Positions 1-9,005 of a stretch of DNA of 41,812 bases are shown here, piece by piece. This stretch comes from an uncultured Clostridia bacterium (GTDB taxonomy: Bacteria; Bacillota; Clostridia; TANB77; CAG-508), in the NCBI GenBank assembly GCA_947628825.1, contig CANRBH010000010.1:1-41812 (forward strand). The letters run 5' to 3'. Positions within the stretch are counted from its first letter, which is position 1, and each line of letters begins with the position of its first letter. The notes under the pieces were generated by a model that saw only the letters and a program-made list of their open reading frames with translations, made no database searches and had not been told where the DNA came from. Position numbers and translations under genes: made by a program.

Positions 1-108
1 GCCACCCATAAACATTTATATATTAGCATAATCTACCAACTAAGTCAATAATTATAGCTATTTATGATATAGAATATAATAATTTTTAAATTATTATTTA
101 TAATAGTA

Positions 109-149
109 TTGACATTATAATAAGAATAGTATATACTATGTATATACTA
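109..149 (+). promoter_or_regulatory. mazEF promoter with palindromic operator overlapping the -10
   Basis: TTGACA at 109-114, 17-bp spacer, TATACT at 132-137; perfect inverted repeat TAGTATATAC-TAT-GTATATACTA (127-149) covers the -10; RBS aggagg just downstream. Confidence 0.7.
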
Positions 150-165
150 AAGGAGGAAAATTAAA

Positions 166-408
166 ATGACAACGACTATTCAAAAATGGGGAAACAGCCA
201 AGGCGTTAGGATACCAAAAACAATATTAGAAGATGTAGGTTGGAATGAAAATGAAGAAATTATAGTTATAGTTGAGAATGGTAAGTTAATAATGGAAAAA
301 ACAAAGAAAAAAAGAAAAAATATAAAAGAACTATTTGAGAACTATAAAGAAGAATATAAACCACAAGAAATAGATTGGGGAAAGCCAGAAGGAGAAGAAA
401 TATGGTAA
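166..408 (+). CDS. AbrB/MazE-family antitoxin
   Basis: MTTTIQKWGNSQGVRIPKTILEDVGW is the typical MazE SpoVT/AbrB swapped-hairpin N-terminus; overlaps the downstream mazF-like ORF. Confidence 0.85.
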   Translation: MTTTIQKWGNSQGVRIPKTILEDVGWNENEEIIVIVENGKLIMEKTKKKRKNIKELFENYKEEYKPQEIDWGKPEGEEIW

Positions 409-734
409 AGCAAGGAACAATAGTAAAAATAAACTTTAATCCACAATCAGGACATGAACAGGCAGGGTACAGACCAGCAGTAGTAATAAGCAACAATATT
501 TTTAATCAAAAAGCTAAACTTGCTATTGTTTGTCCAATCACAAATACAAATAATCATTTTCCATTACACATACCATTAGATGAAAGAACAAAAACAACAG
601 GAGTGATACTTTGTGAACATATCAAAGCATTAGACTTAAATAGTAGATCTTATCAAGTAGTAGAAAAATTACCAAAAGACATACTAGAAAATGTTATTGA
701 TATTGTTTATTCAGAAATAGAAGAAATAGAATAG
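402..734 (+). CDS. MazF/PemK-family endoribonuclease toxin
   Basis: Start ATG at 402 (MVKQGTIVKINFNPQSGHEQAGYRPAVVIS...), classic MazF N-terminus; 7-nt overlap with the antitoxin ORF. Confidence 0.85.
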   Translation: MVKQGTIVKINFNPQSGHEQAGYRPAVVISNNIFNQKAKLAIVCPITNTNNHFPLHIPLDERTKTTGVILCEHIKALDLNSRSYQVVEKLPKDILENVIDIVYSEIEEIE

Positions 735-861
735 AACAAATTTAACATAATTTGTCAATAAAAGTAATGCAATAATTAATGCAATAGAAAAATAGAAATA
801 AGTACCAGAAAAAATTTAAAACATAAAAGTATTAATATAAGCGAAAAACAAGAATTAAAAT

Positions 862-905
862 AAAAATAACACTATCTTAAAAATACTTACAATAGTGTTA
901 TTTTT
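862..905. terminator. Bidirectional intrinsic terminator hairpin
   Basis: aaaaataacactat...atagtgttattttt with A-tract and T-tract flanks, between mazF(+) and tRNA-Trp(-). Confidence 0.65.
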
Positions 906-913
906 GGTTAAAT

Positions 914-988
914 TGGCAGGGGTAGAAGGATTCGAACCCTCACGCACGGTTTTGGAGACCGGAATGCTACCATTAACATCATACCCCT
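914..988 (-). tRNA. tRNA-Trp (anticodon CCA)
   Basis: Reverse complement AGGGGTATGATGTTAATGGTAGCATTCCGGTCTCCAAAACCGTGCGTGAGGGTTCGAATCCTTCTACCCCTGCCA; 7-bp acceptor stem AGGGGTA/TACCCCT, loop CTCCAAA, GGTTCGAATCC T-arm, encoded CCA. Confidence 0.93.
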
Positions 989-1143
989 ATTTGACTACAA
1001 TAATTATATTAACATATATTTAAGTTTTGTGCAAGTATATTTATTAAATAATTGCATTTACTTTTAAGAATTGCATCTCTTAGCTAATTTATTTTATAAA
1101 GTAAGACCTACAAAGCAAATATGCTATTGCAGGTCATTCTTTT

Positions 1144-1401
1144 TTACTGAAAAATTTTTTCCCATCCTTCAAGAAGTGCAGAAGGCTCTATCTGTAATAT
1201 TTTGCAAAAACTTAAAAGATGAGGAAGGAATATCATATTTTTACCAGATTCATATCTTGATATTGTTGAATGATCGACTCCAGAAAAATATTCTAAATCA
1301 ACTTGAGACAATAGATGTCTTTGCCGCCATCTTTTCAGATTTTTTCCAATGAGCTTTTTGAGTTCTTCATTCTGGGTGTTTTCAGTAATTTTTTTAGGCA
1401 T
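1144..1401 (-). CDS. XRE-family HTH transcriptional regulator
   Basis: LKRWRQRHLLSQVDLEYFSGVDHSTISRYESGKNM matches the HTH_3 pattern; codon usage (CTC, CTG, CAG, CGG) differs from the surrounding genes. Confidence 0.75.
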   Translation of the reverse strand: MPKKITENTQNEELKKLIGKNLKRWRQRHLLSQVDLEYFSGVDHSTISRYESGKNMIFLPHLLSFCKILQIEPSALLEGWEKIFQ

Positions 1402-1651
1402 TAAAATCCCTCCTAAAGTTTAGTAAAATGATTATAGCATTTAATATTATTCATGTCAAAGAAAAATTATTACAAAATCAAAGAAAAAAATATCATTAAA
1501 TTAACAAGAAAATATGTAATCTTAATAATAAATAATATTGATAAATATAAAATTTTATGTTAAATTATATAAGAATAATAAAAATTTATAAGACAAGAAA
1601 AGAAAGGAAAAAATCATATAATATTTTATTATGTGAGAAGAGTAATTTAAA

Positions 1652-2077
1652 ATGAAAGAATTATTAAAAAAATTTTTAAATAGAGAAGTAATTATGTATT
1701 TAATTTTTGGAGTATTAACAACAGTTGTAGCACTTGCTGTGTATTATGGATTGATTTTTACAATATTAAATCCAGAAAGCGCCATTCAGCTTCAAATAGC
1801 AAATGTACTATCATGGGTAGCAGGAGTAATTTTTGCATACATAACAAATAGAAAATATGTTTTTGAAAGTAAAGAAACTAATAAAGCAAAAGAAGTAAGT
1901 AAATTTGTAACATCAAGATTAAGCACACTTTTTTTAGATATGCTAGTTATGTTTATAGGAGTTACTTTACTTAAGGCAAATGATAAAATAATAAAACTAA
2001 TATCACAAGTATTAGTAATAGTAGCAAATTATATTTTAAGTAAAATATTCGTATTTAAAAAAGAAAAACAAAAATAA
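1652..2077 (+). CDS. GtrA-like family membrane protein
   Basis: Four predicted TM segments; FGVLTTVVALAVYYGL...NVLSWVAGVIFAYITNRKYVFES is the GtrA motif. Confidence 0.85.
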   Translation: MKELLKKFLNREVIMYLIFGVLTTVVALAVYYGLIFTILNPESAIQLQIANVLSWVAGVIFAYITNRKYVFESKETNKAKEVSKFVTSRLSTLFLDMLVMFIGVTLLKANDKIIKLISQVLVIVANYILSKIFVFKKEKQK

Positions 2078-2143
2078 TGCAAAAAAGTATATTAATAAAA
2101 GAAGGGAGAAGTTGTTAGTTAATAAGGCTAACAGAAAATAGTT

Positions 2144-3328
2144 ATGAAAAAATTTGAATCGGTTGCTGCAAATGAAAACAATCCAAAATGGGAAAATATG
2201 ATTAAAAGGGAAGAAAAACTATATAATGATTCTAATGATTTACGTACTTGTTTTGAGAGAGATTTTACAAGAATACTTCACTCAAATGCATATAAAAGAT
2301 TAAAGCATAAGACACAGGTATTTTTTTCACCAGAAAATGATCATATATGTACAAGAATAGAACACGTAAATTATGTAGAATCAGTAAGCTATACAATAGC
2401 AAACCATTTAGGACTAAATACAGAGCTTACTAGAGCAATATCTATTGGACATGATATAGGCCATGCTCCATTTGGACACAAAGGAGAAAAAGTATTATCA
2501 GAATTGTCAAGAGAATATGTTGGAATACCATTTTGGCACGAAAAAAATGGATTATATATGGCTGACAATATTGAATTATTAAAAGATAGAGAAGGATATA
2601 AAAGAAATTTGAATTTGTGCTATGCGACAAGAGATGGTATTATTTCACACTGTGGAGAAATTGATGAAAATAGTATAAAACCAAGAGATGAAGCCATAGA
2701 CTTAGAAAAATATAATTATCCTAATGAATATGCACCATACACATGGGAAGGATGTATTGTAAAAATTGCTGATAAAATTTCTTATATAGGAAGAGATATA
2801 GAAGATGCTATTGATATTGGATTTATAGACAAAGATTTAAAAGATTTACACGAGATAACAGGAATAGAATTAAGCAATTCTTCTATTATGAACACTTTAA
2901 TATTAGACGTATGTGAAAATTCTACAGTTGAAAAGGGATTAGTTTTTTCAGATAAAGCACTAAAACTTATGAACAATATAAAAGAATATAATTATAAAAA
3001 TATTTATTCATCTGATAGAATGAAACCAGCTGATGAATATTTTAGTGTTGTTATAAATCAAATATTTGAGATATTAAAAAATACATATAACGGAGAAAAT
3101 ACAATTGAAGAGCTAGAAAGAGTAAGAAAATATTATCCAAAATTTATTACAAGATTTGAAAACTGGATATCTGATTATTGGAACATAGGACAAAGACAAG
3201 GACTAGAGAATAAAATATTGTATGATGCAAATAATGAAAAAGATTATTATAAAGCAATAATTACATTTATATCAGGAATGACAGACAATTTTGCAATAGA
3301 TGTGTATAATGAAATTATAAGATTTTAA
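2144..3328 (+). CDS. dgt: Deoxyguanosinetriphosphate triphosphohydrolase (dGTPase), HD domain
   Basis: RDFTRILHSNAYKRLKHKTQVF...RIEHVNYVESVSYTIA...SIGHDIGHAPFGHKGE. Confidence 0.9.
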   Translation: MKKFESVAANENNPKWENMIKREEKLYNDSNDLRTCFERDFTRILHSNAYKRLKHKTQVFFSPENDHICTRIEHVNYVESVSYTIANHLGLNTELTRAISIGHDIGHAPFGHKGEKVLSELSREYVGIPFWHEKNGLYMADNIELLKDREGYKRNLNLCYATRDGIISHCGEIDENSIKPRDEAIDLEKYNYPNEYAPYTWEGCIVKIADKISYIGRDIEDAIDIGFIDKDLKDLHEITGIELSNSSIMNTLILDVCENSTVEKGLVFSDKALKLMNNIKEYNYKNIYSSDRMKPADEYFSVVINQIFEILKNTYNGENTIEELERVRKYYPKFITRFENWISDYWNIGQRQGLENKILYDANNEKDYYKAIITFISGMTDNFAIDVYNEIIRF

Positions 3329-3377
3329 ATCATATAATAATTTGAAATTAATATGCAGAACATTTTAATTTAAATAA

Positions 3378-3406
3378 TTGCTATTTTACTAAAAATGTAG
3401 TATAAT
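3378..3406 (+). promoter_or_regulatory. Sigma-A promoter of ssrA
   Basis: TTGCTA (3378-3383), 17-bp spacer, TATAAT (3401-3406), about 11 bp before the tmRNA 5' end. Confidence 0.75.
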
Positions 3407-3417
3407 AGTAACTATAC

Positions 3418-3772
3418 GGGGATGTAAATGGTTTCGACATTTTCCCAGAAGCATTAAAAGCGAGTAGTGGAGCTTAAGGCCACTTAAAAAATAAGCAAAT
3501 TAAATATAAAAGCTGATAATAGAGAATTAGCTTACGCTGCCTAGTTGCAGTGTTCGTTTTATCTAAAGAGCCTACTGCTTTTGATAAAGCGTCGACTTAA
3601 AGTAGGAAACAAAGCTATTCTTTCCACTAGAATAGTGGGTATATAAAATGGATATATCTTATTATAATTGTTTACTTATTATAATAAGAAGAAACTTTTA
3701 AGTAAACTGCACTCGGAGAAATTAATGTGGAAAGGTTAGTGGACGTGAGTTCGACTCTCACCATCTCCACCA
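3418..3772 (+). ncRNA. ssrA: tmRNA (ssrA)
   Basis: 5' GGGGATGTAAATGGTTTCGAC and 3' GTGAGTTCGACTCTCACCATCTCCACCA; acceptor GGGGATG/CATCTCC; tag ORF GCT GAT AAT AGA GAA TTA GCT TAC GCT GCC TAG = ADNRELAYAA*. Confidence 0.95.
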
Positions 3773-3785
3773 AATTGATTAAAAG

Positions 3786-3814
3786 CTCGAACTTTTAAGG
3801 GTTCGAGTTTTTTT
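3786..3814 (+). terminator. Intrinsic terminator of ssrA
   Basis: CTCGAAC-ttttaagg-GTTCGAG followed by TTTTTTT. Confidence 0.85.
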
Positions 3815-3880
3815 ATGAAATTATTGCTTATAAAATAATATAATGATATAATTGCAATAAAATAAACAAAGGAGTTGCAT

Positions 3881-6803
3881 ATGTCAATTAAAGGTACAGT
3901 TATTGGTAAAATAGTAAAAAGTGCTAAAATGAAATGGGACAATTTAGATGCCAGAGAAGCAGAAGAATTTATTGAAGGAGTTACATCTGCTGAACAAGCA
4001 AGTTCAGAAGTTACTTATGGTTCTGAGATAAAAGCAATAAACGCAATTGCTCAAATTGCACACTTATCTCAAGAAGAAACTAACGACTTAATAAATGAAG
4101 TTTATACAAATAAAAATATATCAAAAGAATTATCAGAAAAAATAAATAATTCAATTAATGGAGAAAATAAATATAAAAATATACTAAAAATTGTATCTTA
4201 CATACATGATGAATGGGTAAAAAATAATTCAAATAATTTTTTATCTAGACCAAAAGATTACCAATTTGTTGATTATAGACTATTGCCATATAAAGAAATT
4301 TTATCTGATTTTTTATTTTTACAGCCAATATTAGAAGCATCTGGAATTAGTATTGAAGATGATAAACTAAGAGAAGAATTTTTAAATATTCAAAATGGAT
4401 ATTTAATTGATGAAAAAATTTTATCTCACAAAGTTCTAGTAGAAAGATTGATGTTAGCTTCACAATTTTATCCTAGCCTACAAGGATTAACAACTAAAGT
4501 AAACGATAAAGACGTATTGATTGATGATCTATTAAAAAATGAAGACATCGCTGAAAAAATGGCAAAACAAATTGAAGAACAAATTGGAAAGCAATTTGAT
4601 GAACAAAATGAAGAACAAATTCGCCATCAAAGAACGGATATGCATACACATCTAAATGGTGTATTACCAGGTAAAGTAATGTCTGACTTAGCATTAAATT
4701 TACTTGAAATGGAAATAGATCCAAAATCATTAGAAATAGACAATAGTGTGGATGTTTTCAATAAAATGCAAGAAGCTTATAAAAATAGAAAGAAAATAGT
4801 AGATGAGTTGATAAAAAATGGACATGGGAATGATTTACTAAGAGCTATAGCTAAAGAATATAAAAAACATGGAATTGATTATGTAGAAATGACAACAGAC
4901 TTTGAAATATTAAAAAGAATAAAAGAAAAAAAAATAGACATTTTAGCTATAGAAAAAGAAACAGGAGTATCTTTGCGATTTTTATTAGGACTAAATAGAA
5001 ATAATTTGCCTTTAGAAGTATTTAATAATAAGGAAATACAAAATCTATTTGTTGATAATCCATATCTAGTTGGAATAGATATAATGCGGATATGAAGAAC
5101 ACGGAACAGAATTAGAAAGATTTTCAGATTTCTTTAAATTAGTTACATTTTATGCGAGGAATAATCCTCAGTTTTTAATTAGAGTTCATAGTGGAGAAAA
5201 TAGAAATGATATAGAAGGAATAAAAAAATTATTAAATATAATAAAAAAAGAATCTAATTACTATGGAAATGGATATCCAAGAATTAGAATCGGACATGCA
5301 ATACATTCAAAAATAGATAAAGACACAATAAATTTAATTAAAGAAATGGGTGTGGGTATAGAATTAAATCTTGCATCTAATATAAAATTAGGCAATATTG
5401 ACGGAGTAGAAGATGAAAGAGCTAAAGCTGCTATTCAACTATACAATTCAAATGGAGTACCTATATTTTTAGGAACAGATGGATATGGACTTTACCAATC
5501 AACTCCAGAAGAACAATTCGATTTAGCAGAAAAATTAGGAGTTAATTTAGAACAAATTTTAATAAGTGAAGATAAATATTTACAAAAAAATAAAGATTTG
5601 AGAATGAAAACAGAACCATTACCTAATGATGAAGCTAGTTTAGCAAAAAGAAGAATAGAAGAAGCACTTAAATCAATGGGAATTATGGTGCTTCAAAGTC
5701 AAGATGCTAAGCCATTAGCAGGAAAAATACCAATAGTAGTTGCAGGTGGAAGTTTTAAAACAAGAAGTGATGGTGATTTGAAAGATTACAAAAAAATAGC
5801 AATAATTATGCAACTATTGGCAAATTTCATTAATCCAAAAACTTGTTATTTGGTTACAGGAGGAACTGACTGCGGTCCAGAGCATATATTACATCAAGCA
5901 ATAAAAAACAGAAATGGAAAATCAACATCACAAATTCAATGTGTAGGAATAATACCTTCATATATAGGAAGACTTGACGAGATAAATGCTATTCAAGATT
6001 CTAGTAAATTAAGTAAAGGAATGACAGGGGCAATAGTTGACAAGAATGCATATAAAGGATGGAATGACTTTGCAACATTACTAATAAGAATGTCTAATAA
6101 CAATTATAAAGTAAATCCAAAAGGGCCAAAAAGGGAAAAAGGATTTTGTATTTTTATTGGTGGTGGAGAAACTGTAAAAACTGAAATTATATTGGCAAGT
6201 CAAGGCTTATCTGCTAATGGAAAGCAAGAAATTGAACCAGTACAGTCATTTTGCTATAAAGGGTTTGGAAAAGATTCTGCATCACAAAGAGCTTTAAATA
6301 AAAGTAACGATAATATTAGTGGTTTCTCAGAGGCTGAAGAATTAATAAGAGAAATTTATGATTATGATAGAAAGATTTTTATTGATAGTTTTGATATTAA
6401 TGAACTACCACAATATATCGAAAGAATAGAAAAAAAAGGAATTATAAATTATAAGTTTTTCTATGATACGCTAATAGATGAAGGAAAATATACAGAAGAA
6501 CAGATGGATTATGTAATGAAACAAATAGAAAGCACAATAAAAAGTGGAGATGAGGATAAAATAGAAGGCATTAAAAAAATTATAAAATACAGTAAAGATT
6601 TAGAATTATTTATAAAAGCATATCGTACTTACTATGAAGAAAGACGCGCTAGTGAAATGCCAGCACAATTTATTAAAGGCGTTAGATTTGGAGAAATGAG
6701 TAAAGCTGGTGAAGTTATAGAAGAAGGCATAGAAAAAACAGAAAATTCTGAATATAATAGAACAGCTCAAGAGGAGGATAAAGAGAAGAATGGTAACAGA
6801 TGA
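3881..6803 (+). CDS. Adenosine deaminase-like domain fused to a SLOG-type Rossmann domain; reading requires a +1 shift at CGG 5087-5089
   Basis: Frame 0 (3881-5095) carries TDMHTHLNGVLPGKV (HxH metal motif). The +1 frame (from GGA 5088 to 6803) carries GYEEHGTELERFSDFFK, RVHSGEN, RIGHAIH, LGTDGYGLYQ (the remaining ADA active-site motifs), then IPIVVAGGSFK, CYLVTGGTDCGPEHIL and FCIFIGGGETVKTEI (SLOG/LOG-like). No stop in the +1 frame between 5088 and 5346. RBS aaaggag before ATG 3881. Confidence 0.75.
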
Positions 6804-7236
6804 CATCGCTTATGCTGAAGTATTTGAAATTTTAAGTTATATGAATAGATCTGCTATAATGAAAATACCAGTTGAAGTCATACAATATATAAAAGAAAAT
6901 AGAAATACTGAATATATATCAAATATAAATCCAAATAATATTTTTAATCCACAAAATGTTTCTGATAAAGCAAGAGAAATACTTGCTTGGCTTGACATTA
7001 CATATTTAGCAACAAATGAAAGTAAAAAAGAAAAATTAAAATTGTACAAAGAAAATGAAGAAAAATTTCAAGCACAGCTAAGAGAGAAATATAAAATAGA
7101 TAGAATATATGAAAAGAGCTTTAATGATAATAATGATGTTTCTAAAGTAGAAAATGTACAGATGATAGAATATAAAGAAACAAAATGGTATAAAAAAATC
7201 TGGAAAAAGATTTTAAAAATATTAAGAAGAAATTAA
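6790..7236 (+). CDS. Uncharacterised 148-aa protein, translationally overlapped with the ADA-SLOG gene
   Basis: ATG 6790 lies 14 nt inside the 3' end of the preceding ORF, with RBS gaggaggata; basic C-terminus WYKKIWKKILKILRRN. Confidence 0.7.
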   Translation: MVTDDIAYAEVFEILSYMNRSAIMKIPVEVIQYIKENRNTEYISNINPNNIFNPQNVSDKAREILAWLDITYLATNESKKEKLKLYKENEEKFQAQLREKYKIDRIYEKSFNDNNDVSKVENVQMIEYKETKWYKKIWKKILKILRRN

Positions 7237-7268
7237 ATATATATAGATACTAAAAATTTATTTATTAT

Positions 7269-7517
7269 TTATAAAAACTTAACTGTATTTGTTTTTTTAA
7301 CCTTTTTAGGATATGGAATATTCTCTTCAGTTCTATATAATAAATAATCAACACTTGTATGATAAAAGTCTGCAAGTTTTGAAAGTAGTTCTATTGGAAT
7401 ACTTCTCCTATCTAATTCATAATAAGAGTAAGCAACTTGTGAAATATTCAAAAAGTCACTTAATTCTTTTTGGGTTAAGTCATTATCTTCCCTTAAACTT
7501 CTTATACGAGTTTCCAT
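7269..7517 (-). CDS. XRE-family HTH transcriptional regulator
   Basis: METRIRSLREDNDLTQKELSDFLNISQVAYSYYELDRRSIPIELLSKLADFYHTSVDYLL. Confidence 0.9.
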   Translation of the reverse strand: METRIRSLREDNDLTQKELSDFLNISQVAYSYYELDRRSIPIELLSKLADFYHTSVDYLLYRTEENIPYPKKVKKTNTVKFL

Positions 7518-7664
7518 TAGATTTACCTTTCTAGAAATTTAATATAAGAGGATTATAAAATAGAACAAAGTGTTATATTTGATTTTAAAACATAATGTTT
7601 TAAAAATAGATTTATGGATATTAACTACAATAGGAATTTAATCTAAAAAACTTAATAAAATGTC

Positions 7665-7693
7665 TTGACTTTAAAGCCTTTCTGTTATATAAT
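7665..7693 (+). promoter_or_regulatory. Promoter of the S10 operon
   Basis: TTGACT (7665-7670), 17-bp spacer, TATAAT (7688-7693). Confidence 0.8.
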
Positions 7694-7699
7694 AGAAAG

Positions 7700-7942
7700 G
7701 CATGTAAGATTAACGTTGAAGTAGAATGTGGCTACACACCTTGAAAACAAGGCGATGGAGGGAACTTCTATGGAGTATGTCATGGCTTAGACCAGGCGGC
7801 AAGTTTTATAAATATTATAGCACTTTAGCCCCAAGATAATCATGCAAACTTGGGACATTTTAATGGTAATAATAGAAACACCAGGGTGCGTTTATAACTT
7901 CCGACCAAAAAAATTAAAATTTTTTAAGGAGGGAAAACAAAA
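7700..7942 (+). promoter_or_regulatory. Long structured 5' leader of the S10 operon
   Basis: About 240 nt, more GC-rich than surrounding spacers; hairpins CCTTG-AAAA-CAAGG (7739-7752), GAAGT/ACTTC enclosing it, CCCAAG/CTTGGG (7830-7854), small CACC/GGTG. Confidence 0.55.
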
Positions 7943-8302
7943 ATGGCAACAAAGAAGGAAAGCGAAAAGAAAGTTGTAGCAACAAAAGCTGCAAAGAAAA
8001 GTGAGAAGATTAGAATAAGACTAAAAGCTTATGATCACGTTGTTTTAGAACAGTCTGCTGAGAAGATAGTAGATACTGCTAAAAAAACAGGAGCAAAAGT
8101 TTCAGGACCTATTCCACTTCCAACAGAGAAGGAAATAGTAACAATTATTCGTTCTCCACACAAAGACAAAGATTCAAGAGAACAATTTGAATTAAGAACT
8201 CACAAAAGAGTTATTGACATTTTATATCCAACACAAAAAACAGTTGACAGCTTAATGAAAATTGAGTTACCAGCAGGTGTTGATATAGAAATTAAATTAT
8301 AA
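7943..8302 (+). CDS. rpsJ: 30S ribosomal protein S10 (with Lys/Ala-rich N-terminal extension)
   Basis: [41 protein letters not shown]. Confidence 0.97.
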   Translation: MATKKESEKKVVATKAAKKSEKIRIRLKAYDHVVLEQSAEKIVDTAKKTGAKVSGPIPLPTEKEIVTIIRSPHKDKDSREQFELRTHKRVIDILYPTQKTVDSLMKIELPAGVDIEIKL

Positions 8303-8358
8303 TTAGAATATTAAATACTACGCTAGCCAGTAGGTTAGCCAATAGGAGGATTAAAATA

Positions 8359-8988
8359 ATGGAAAAAGCATTAATAGGAAAGAAAGTTGGAATGACTCAA
8401 ATATTTGATAATGAAGGAAAAGTTATTCCAGTAACAGTAATTGAAGTTGGACCATGTACAGTTACTCAAATCAAAACTGTAGAACAAGATGGATACCAAG
8501 CAGTACAATTAGGATTTGGTGATGTTAAAGAAAGAAAATTAACAAAACCAGAGTTGGGAAAATTTACAAAAACAAAACTAACACCTAAAAAATATTTAAG
8601 AGAATTTAGAGTAGATTCAGTTGAAGGACTTAATGTCGGAGATGAATTAAAAGCTGATGTATTTGCAGTTGGAGATAAAGTAGACATTCAAGGAACTTCA
8701 AAAGGAAAAGGATTCCAAGGCGTTATTAAACGTCATGGACAATCAAGAGGACCTATGGGACATGGTTCTATGTATCATAGAAGACCAGGTTCAATGGGAC
8801 CAACATCAACTCCAGGTAGAGTATTTCCAGGAAAGAACTTACCAGGACATATGGGAGATGTAACAGTAACAATACAAAATCTAGAAGTAATTAAAGTTGA
8901 TTTAGATAAGAATGCAATATTAGTAAAAGGAAGTGTTCCAGGTGCTAAAGGCGCTATTCTAAAAATTAAATCAAGTGTAAAAGCTTAG
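8359..8988 (+). CDS. rplC: 50S ribosomal protein L3
   Basis: [32 protein letters not shown]; operon order. Confidence 0.97.
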   Translation: MEKALIGKKVGMTQIFDNEGKVIPVTVIEVGPCTVTQIKTVEQDGYQAVQLGFGDVKERKLTKPELGKFTKTKLTPKKYLREFRVDSVEGLNVGDELKADVFAVGDKVDIQGTSKGKGFQGVIKRHGQSRGPMGHGSMYHRRPGSMGPTSTPGRVFPGKNLPGHMGDVTVTIQNLEVIKVDLDKNAILVKGSVPGAKGAILKIKSSVKA

Positions 8989-9005
8989 GAAAGGAGGAAT
9001 AGACA

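Noticed and set aside
1071-1352. Plus-strand 93-aa ORF antisense to the XRE gene
   Set aside because: The minus-strand frame has a clear HTH; the plus frame has no family similarity.
3736-3942. Minus-strand 68-aa ORF overlapping ssrA and the ADA gene start
   Set aside because: Antisense to tmRNA, its terminator and a supported CDS; spurious ORF.
3881-6803. ADA-SLOG as a simple pseudogene
   Set aside because: Only one lesion, all catalytic motifs retained in both frames, downstream partner ORF overlapped, and the lesion type recurs identically in radA; recoding or an assembly error is more likely than decay.
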